Shown here: positions 59,101-64,000 of the stretch, one piece after another
Numbering within the stretch: the stretch's first letter is position 1
Layout: each line of letters starts with the position of its first letter
Source: Siphonodentalium dalli
Lineage: Eukaryota; Mollusca; Scaphopoda; Gadilida; Siphonodentaliidae
Direction of reading: 5' to 3'
DNA: 64,000 nucleotides
NCBI GenBank assembly: GCA_032622095.1
Contig: CP136063.1
Coordinates: 114,596,723-114,660,722 of the forward strand
The notes under the pieces: generated by a model
The model's input: only the letters and a program-made list of their open reading frames with translations
The model's database searches: none
What the model was told of the DNA's origin: nothing
Translations under genes and position numbers: made by a program

Positions 59101-59745
59101 CCTGGCTGAATAGCCCCGAACTGTTCAAAAGTTTGACCGTCATCAACAGACGTCATAACCGAATGGAAGCATTCGACATCTGAATCGAAAGATTCATTAA
59201 TTATAAAATAAGCTTAAATGAGCTCGTACCCGGAACCGGGTGCGTTACAGACACATAATGAACACATACGTCATCGCCGAATAGAAGAATTCGACATCTG
59301 AATCGAAAGATTCATTATAAAATAAGCGTAAATGAGCAACACAAAATGAACACCCGCTTTTGATAAACTGTTAGTTTCATTTCATCAAATCATCTTTCCA
59401 AAAATATTAATTCAGTCAAACCTCTTATTTCAACAACATCATCCAAATGCCATCAACCCTTTATTGTTGTATGTAAAACTTTGTGTGAAAACATATCTCT
59501 CAAACGTTCGACCGTCGTCAACAGACGTAAAAACCGAATGGAAGAATTCGACATCGGAATCGAAAGATTCATTAATTATAAAATAAGCTTAAATGAGCTC
59601 GTATCTGGAACCGGGTGCGTTACAGAACACATAATGAACACATACGCCATCACCGAATAGAAGAATTCGACATCTGAATCGAAAGGTTCATTATAAAATA
59701 AGCGTAAATGAGCAACACAAAATGAACACCCGCTTTTGATAAAAT
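59101..59745. repeat. Two-copy direct repeat with internal duplication
   Basis: A block of about 235 bp at 59140-59370 recurs at 59510-59745 (period about 370). Each contains GAATTCGACATCTGAATCGA or a close variant twice, and ends AACACCCGCTTTTGATAAA. Repeats next to a DIRS-like remnant could derive from its split direct repeats. Confidence 0.7.
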
Positions 59746-60163
59746 GTCATGGTAGCTTTAATCAGTTTAATGGTGTTACAGAAGTTCAATGACATGTATA
59801 CAGCATGATATTAAATGATATTATATATAGAATAAGTGTCTAGTGATGGAAATTAAACGATTTATGTTCACGCTGAAGCTCGGATATTACAGGCCAAATC
59901 CTACGACATATTACTGTTCAATTTCCCACACAAGACACTTATGATATCTTGTTTATCCACCGACTTGAATAATAAGAAATTTTGCGAAATATTCAACTCA
60001 GAAGGTGAATTTAACAAGAGTTCCTCCATTGGAAATGGCACATACATTTGTGAAGTTTAATAGCTAAAACGCAGGATCTATCCGCACACGGAAGTGTTCC
60101 CACCATATTCAATCGCCATGTGCAATCGGCAAAATATCTGGCTACTTTCGATTTGCTAGTTAA

Positions 60164-60624
60164 AGGTACTCAATCCGATCAGAGGGTCCTATATTACTAT
60201 TTCTTTGGCTTTGGGGGTAAAAAATAATTGATTCGAGTCGAGGAACCTACCAATCAACGCTCAGGGTGATCAGATATCGATATTTGAAGTTTCGTTATTT
60301 CTATTCTTTCTGTCAGTCAAAATTGCGTTATTATTACCACTTGATTTTAGAGTTATCACTCCTTGTCTGTTTGAATAGTGTTTTGGTGTACACATCTCGA
60401 GCAGATTACGAAGTTAAGGGCAATTATTAGTACTTATCTCGAGAAAATAAAAAATTTCAAAAATCAATATCTAATAACTCTGAGCTTTGTTTGATGGGTT
60501 CCTCGACTCGAATCAAATATTTTTTACCCCCAAAGCCAAAGAAATAGTAATATAGGACCCTCTGATCGGATTGTTGTTGTTGGAATCTGTTGAGATGGGG
60601 ACCCTCTGATCGGATTGAGTACCT
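60164..60624. mobile_element. Long fold-back MITE (family copy 2)
   Basis: TTAA at 60160-60163 and 60625-60628 flank AGGTACTCAATCCGATCAG and its complement. The two ~200-bp arms are close complements (for example TTCTTTGGCTTTGGGGGTAA against its reverse near 60530). Copy 1 is at 3267-3744. Confidence 0.82.
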
Positions 60625-61600
60625 TTAATACATATTCCGGAATTTCCGGCCCAAGTATCGCGTGTTTTCTGGTTTCCGCTTTCGAGAAATCAGCGAGGTT
60701 TGCCGAACAATGACGAGGGAATACGAATATACTACAACAACAATGGCGGCACTTCCGTTTTTCGTGAATTGACGATATTTGCAAGGAAATGGTTTACTTG
60801 TTTAAGCTAATTCTTGAAAAACGATCAAATGGAATTGGAAATTGGCGGGAGGTTTTGAGTAGGGGCGGGCGGGTTACCCTAAACACAGGTATTCTTCGTG
60901 TTGGCCTTATTGCTCCATTGATTGTAATGTATGACATTATCTCCTTTCCAAGCTGAGCTAAGGTGTCATTGATATTTTCATTATTTCTGTATCTTCATCA
61001 GTTAGCATATTTCATGTCCCTCTGCAGAATAATTCATCCTGTTCCTTTTCAAATTTCTCAACTCATGTACATGTAGGAGCCAAGGTCATTGCCACGCATG
61101 TGATGTTGATGAAATTAAAGATCGCTCTTGAATATGTATACATGTATTTCAAATCAAGTCAATCATTGTGAATTATTCTACATAATTTGTACTTGACGTT
61201 TTGGTACATCATGTGTACTTTAGGTATAGCGGCTACAGACAAATTTTCTCTAAGGCCTAATATGCAAGAAATTCTGATCTGTATGTCTTGAGTTGAGAAA
61301 AAATTTCTATGGAAATGTATGCATGTCCAGTTGGAGAAGCAATATTTTTCCAGACAAGGGTTATACGGTGGTTGATTACTTTAGGGAGACACACCTACTT
61401 TTGTTTTTACTTTAGGCCAATTGAACAGGAATTAACTTCATATCTGGTATTTGACATTATTGTTTGATGAAATTTTCACAATTGTTTTGTCTCTCCTTGT
61501 GCATTTATTACAGTTGAAGTTACGTATATATATGTTAATTCATATATGTGTCTAATTCCTCTGTAGGGATATGAAACTCATGATATGTTCATACTTTCAG

Positions 61601-61660
61601 GAAACTCGACCAAGAGTTGGTGGTGGTGGTGGTGGCGGTGGCGGCGGCGGCGGCATGCAA
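61601..61660 (+). CDS. RRM gene exon 5 (poly-glycine exon)
   Basis: The acceptor ACTTTCAG is followed by 60 bases (20 codons, phase 0-0) encoding ETRPRV, a run of twelve glycines and MQ, then donor GTAATA. Glycine codons run GGT then mostly GGC, a short trinucleotide repeat likely to vary in length. Poly-glycine next to an RRM fits the glycine-rich auxiliary regions of hnRNP proteins, which mediate protein contacts and condensate formation. The last five coding bases plus donor (TGCAA/GTAATAA) recur at exon 6. Confidence 0.8.
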
Positions 61661-61768
61661 GTAATAATGATATCTCCATTCTTTCTTTTCGAAATAAAAC
61701 TTTACAACTGTTGTTCGCTCTTTTTGAAGTAAACCTGAACTATCACCTTTATTATTTTAGAATATTAA

Positions 61769-62148
61769 CCCTTTCTATACTAATGTATTCTCCCGCTCAA
61801 TTACAAAAGTATACATTGGAATGGTCTATTATTCATCTTGAGGGGTTTTCTGAAAAATAAGCGGACGACAGATGATACAGAAAGAGTCCTATTTATTGGA
61901 GGGAAACGTTCAGATAATAAGTTCAGCCCTCGAAATTAGGAAAAATGTCCCACAGCAATTTTAATGCTGTGGCATTATATATTTAAGATGTTACCACAGC
62001 ATTTCCCACGACATTGCTTATTGCTGTGGCCAATTTTGAGGACTGTAAGTTCAACAAATTACCTATGGTAGTCAGTTGAACTTATTATCTGAACATTTCC
62101 TAGGGGATCTACTCATCAATCATCAATGAGTAGTTAGTATAGAAAGGG
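61769..62148. mobile_element. TTAA-bounded MITE with nested hairpin element
   Basis: TTAA at 61765-61768 and 62149-62152 flank CCCTTTCTATACTAA and its exact complement, 15 bp. An inner inverted pair, GTTCAGATAATAAGTTCA against its complement near 62075-62095, is interrupted by a ~120-bp block with CCACAGCAATTTTAATGCTG-type hairpins, flanked by TAAGTTC repeats. It lies 108 bp after exon 5. Confidence 0.8.
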
Positions 62149-62195
62149 TTAAATAAACTTTTAGAATCCTGTCAAACGAGAAACAATTCATATTA

Positions 62196-63073
62196 GACCA
62201 AACAAAAAGATATTTGATTCTCAGGCAATTTTTTTGGAAAATCAATGATTGAGCGAGGGTTTTATTTTAATTTTTTTCTGACCATAGACTGGCAGAGTAA
62301 GTATGGGTTATCATACCTTCCCAGGTCCAGAAAAATGTAGGGATAGCATTGTAATGGATATAAACTAATTTAATCTAATATAACGAATGACAAATTATGA
62401 CATTGTACTACCCGTACATCATATAGGGATTACCTAGAATGATATACATATTGATATGATTTTAACATCAGCACTATCATTTTTAACAACACGCCAAATT
62501 ACATATCCGATTCATATAAAAATACGGAACGTAAATACAGTCAAAACGAAAAGATAAAGTGATCTTCCAAACTATCATAGAATGTCTTCATTCGCTTATT
62601 CCGCTGACCAATTAGAGAGTGTATATGTACTCAATGGATGATGGACTAACTGATTTGCGCTCCGGTTTGAATACCTTCGATCACAATAGTGTAGTAAGGG
62701 GGGAACTCTATATTGCAGTGTTACTTACTAACTGTTCAAAGGTCAAATATCTGATGTTCTGCTGATCTTTTACAAAATATTTCAACGCATTTGAGTGATT
62801 TGACCAATAAACTTGGGGGTTTGGACAGCCTATGGTGACAATACCTGATAGTTATAAATGCCTATGGTCTTTTATTGAATACCCACACATACAACATTGT
62901 ATTTAGCTCCTTTTCAATATATGAAACATACCTAATTTCCATGTGACAATTTACTATTTTCACGTTACCGATTTACAACTGGTGAAATCCAAAATCGAAA
63001 TAAAATGGTTCAACAAGTGCCATTTATTTCAATGAGGCTATGTCTGAGAATCAAAGCCCTTTTTTTTTTGGCC
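62196..63073. mobile_element. PIF/Harbinger-like element, 878 bp
   Basis: TTA at 62193-62195 and 63074-63076 flank GACCAAACAAAAAGATATTT and the complement of GGCCAAAAAAAAAAGGGC, each followed by TTGATTCTCAG. The right interior resembles sequence ending at about 45424 inside the piggyBac 3' region. No transposase. Confidence 0.75.
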
Positions 63074-63076
63074 TTA

Positions 63077-63936
63077 CAAAATTAAATTAACTTTTTCAAT
63101 GCTATTCAACCCACTGACTGACAAAACAAGTTTTATTTTCATCAACTTTTGCATGACAATAACACAGTTAATATTTTCATATACTTTTGAGTTCCATGTT
63201 AAAATACTATATATAGGAAGTCGAAAGTATTTCAGAAAATTGTTGAAATAAGTTTTATAGGTTCTCCAGCAAATGTGAGGTATTCAAATTTGTTTGTGTA
63301 GCAATAGAATCTAATATGCCAAAATGCAGACATTCCATAAATTCTTATAATATCTGAGGGGTGTGATGCTCTGATGGTGTGTTCAGATCCATGGAAAGAA
63401 CTCATCGTGTGTGAATGATATATGGTATAGCCATGAACCACAATGGGATGGATCATATCACAAGCCGGAATTAAACATCTTTTGAATTAAGTCACCTCAG
63501 AAAATGAATAAACCACCTTTGCGGGGGATACTTTGTTTGGCGCACTTATTCGCATAAAAATCCATCCCATTGTGGGAATATAAGGACATTGTGTAATATA
63601 TCAGCAAATTGCTCAATTGTAGAACCTTTTGGCCTTTTTGACCTTCATTAGTATGGACAATTGGTTACACTGAGATCCTTGGCACTAAAAATCTAAAATT
63701 TTCTGGTTGATCCTTTTCACACCTAGAAATTTCATGCTTTTGACCTGAAGTTGATAAAAAATAATCCATTTCAAGTTAACTGTCTGTACAGAAGATATTT
63801 CTTGAAAGACATAAATTTGAAGCTGATTGCATCCGTCCAAGCATTAATGGAAATAGTGAGAATAAAGCAGAGGGCTCTTTGAGGGAAAGATAATAAGTTT
63901 TGTTTAGGGCCAGTACAGTTTTATTCCTAATTTCAG
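63077..63936 (+). other. End of intron 5
   Basis: AT-rich sequence without recognised repeats, leading to the exon 6 acceptor. Confidence 0.4.
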
Positions 63937-63969
63937 GACAACCTTCAGAGACTTGGGAGCATGATGCAA
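63937..63969 (+). CDS. RRM gene exon 6 (33-bp microexon, candidate)
   Basis: The acceptor CTAATTTCAG is followed by 33 bases coding for DNLQRLGSMMQ, then donor GTAATA. It is phase 0 at both ends, like exon 5, and shares its ATGCAA/GTAATAA boundary. It has no recognised domain. A microexon this short could be an alternatively spliced cassette. Support is splice signals, frame and position only, so it is less certain than exons 2-5. Confidence 0.55.
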
Positions 63970-64000
63970 GTAATAACATTATATTTTCTTTTCCTCTTCT

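Larger units (their letters stand above)
56118..60906. mobile_element. 4.8-kb PIF/Harbinger-bounded element with mixed content
   Basis: TTA at 56115-56117 and 60907-60909 flank GGCCAAAAGGAAGAATACCT and (complement) GGCCAACACGAAGAATACCT, both continuing into TTTAGGGTAAC; subterminal CGGGCGGGCGGT and GGGGCGGGCGGG follow. It contains a retrotransposon RNase H remnant (58349-58721), a duplicated block (59101-59745) and a fold-back MITE (60164-60624). CTAGGCGGTCGGACCTAG occurs at both 56282 and 57010. No PIF transposase recognised. Confidence 0.82.
8249..64000 (+). other. DAZAP1/Hrb27C-like RNA-binding protein gene (locus span, 3' incomplete)
   Basis: Six exons on the + strand join in one frame through GT/AG introns. 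They give a short acidic/basic N-terminus ending DERG, one RRM with RNP2 (KIFVGGL) and RNP1 (RGFGFITF), a linker ending TRPR, then glycine-rich sequence. The order DERG-K-[IL]-FVGGLSWETT followed by RNP1 and a PHxxDGR motif is typical of the DAZAP1/Hrb27C/Musashi branch of hnRNP proteins. These bind single-stranded RNA and act in mRNA splicing, localisation and translation. Six exons encode 134 residues. A second RRM, expected in this family shortly after the TRP motif, would lie beyond the window. Introns are about 15.1, 26.0, 5.0, 7.0 and 2.3 kb, made mostly of transposons and tandem arrays. The family call rests on motifs read by eye. The orthologue cannot be fixed between DAZAP1-like and a more divergent single-RRM relative. 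Confidence 0.85.

Noticed and set aside
58349-60906. LTR retrotransposon with 59140-59370 and 59510-59745 as LTRs
   Set aside because: The repeats lie on one side of the RNase H remnant only, are 140 bp apart, and have no polypurine tract or primer site that I can see.

Overview
This window is eukaryotic and almost certainly from an invertebrate animal. It is AT-rich, has no operons or ribosome-binding sites, and contains spliced exons with GT/AG borders. It is saturated with DNA transposons and with satellite-like arrays that begin AGCTCAAC/AGCTCACC or with TATACCCCC. From general knowledge, arrays of this style are common in bivalve and other molluscan genomes. A mollusc is therefore my best guess, but it is an inference.

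One host gene organises the window. On the + strand I can assemble six exons of an RNA-binding protein of the DAZAP1 / Hrb27C / Musashi (hnRNP) type: 8249-8289 (start codon), 23355-23395 (RNP2), 49400-49566 (RNP1), 54575-54634 (end of the RRM), 61601-61660 (poly-glycine) and 63937-63969. Splice phases agree at every junction, giving 134 residues in one frame, and the gene continues beyond the right edge. Exons occupy about 0.4 kb of about 56 kb. The introns are about 15.1, 26.0, 5.0, 7.0 and 2.3 kb and are stacks of nested mobile elements.

Layout. 1-8.2 kb: 5' flank with MITEs (including TTAA-bounded ones), a 162-bp tandem array and degenerate repeats. 8.2-23.3 kb: intron 1, with a broken antisense hAT transposase gene (12731-18369) split by a PIF/Harbinger-like element that itself carries a hAT element, and by a second hAT element. 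23.4-49.4 kb: intron 2, with several hAT elements showing perfect 8-bp target duplications, two near-identical PIF-like copies, a long satellite array, an unrecognised cysteine-rich ORF (36960-37688) and a structurally complete 6.3-kb piggyBac (39444-45781) with an intact transposase (40584-42239). 49.6-54.6 kb: intron 3, with tandem arrays and a cluster of long hairpins. 54.6-61.6 kb: intron 4, with a hAT element and a 4.8-kb PIF-bounded unit containing a retrotransposon RNase H remnant. 61.7-63.9 kb: intron 5, with a TTAA MITE and a PIF-like element.

Because one element often interrupts another whose uninterrupted copy is also in the window, the insertion order can be read and several empty sites checked directly. 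The piggyBac appears to be among the youngest insertions. No rRNA, tRNA, CRISPR array or prokaryotic feature was recognised.
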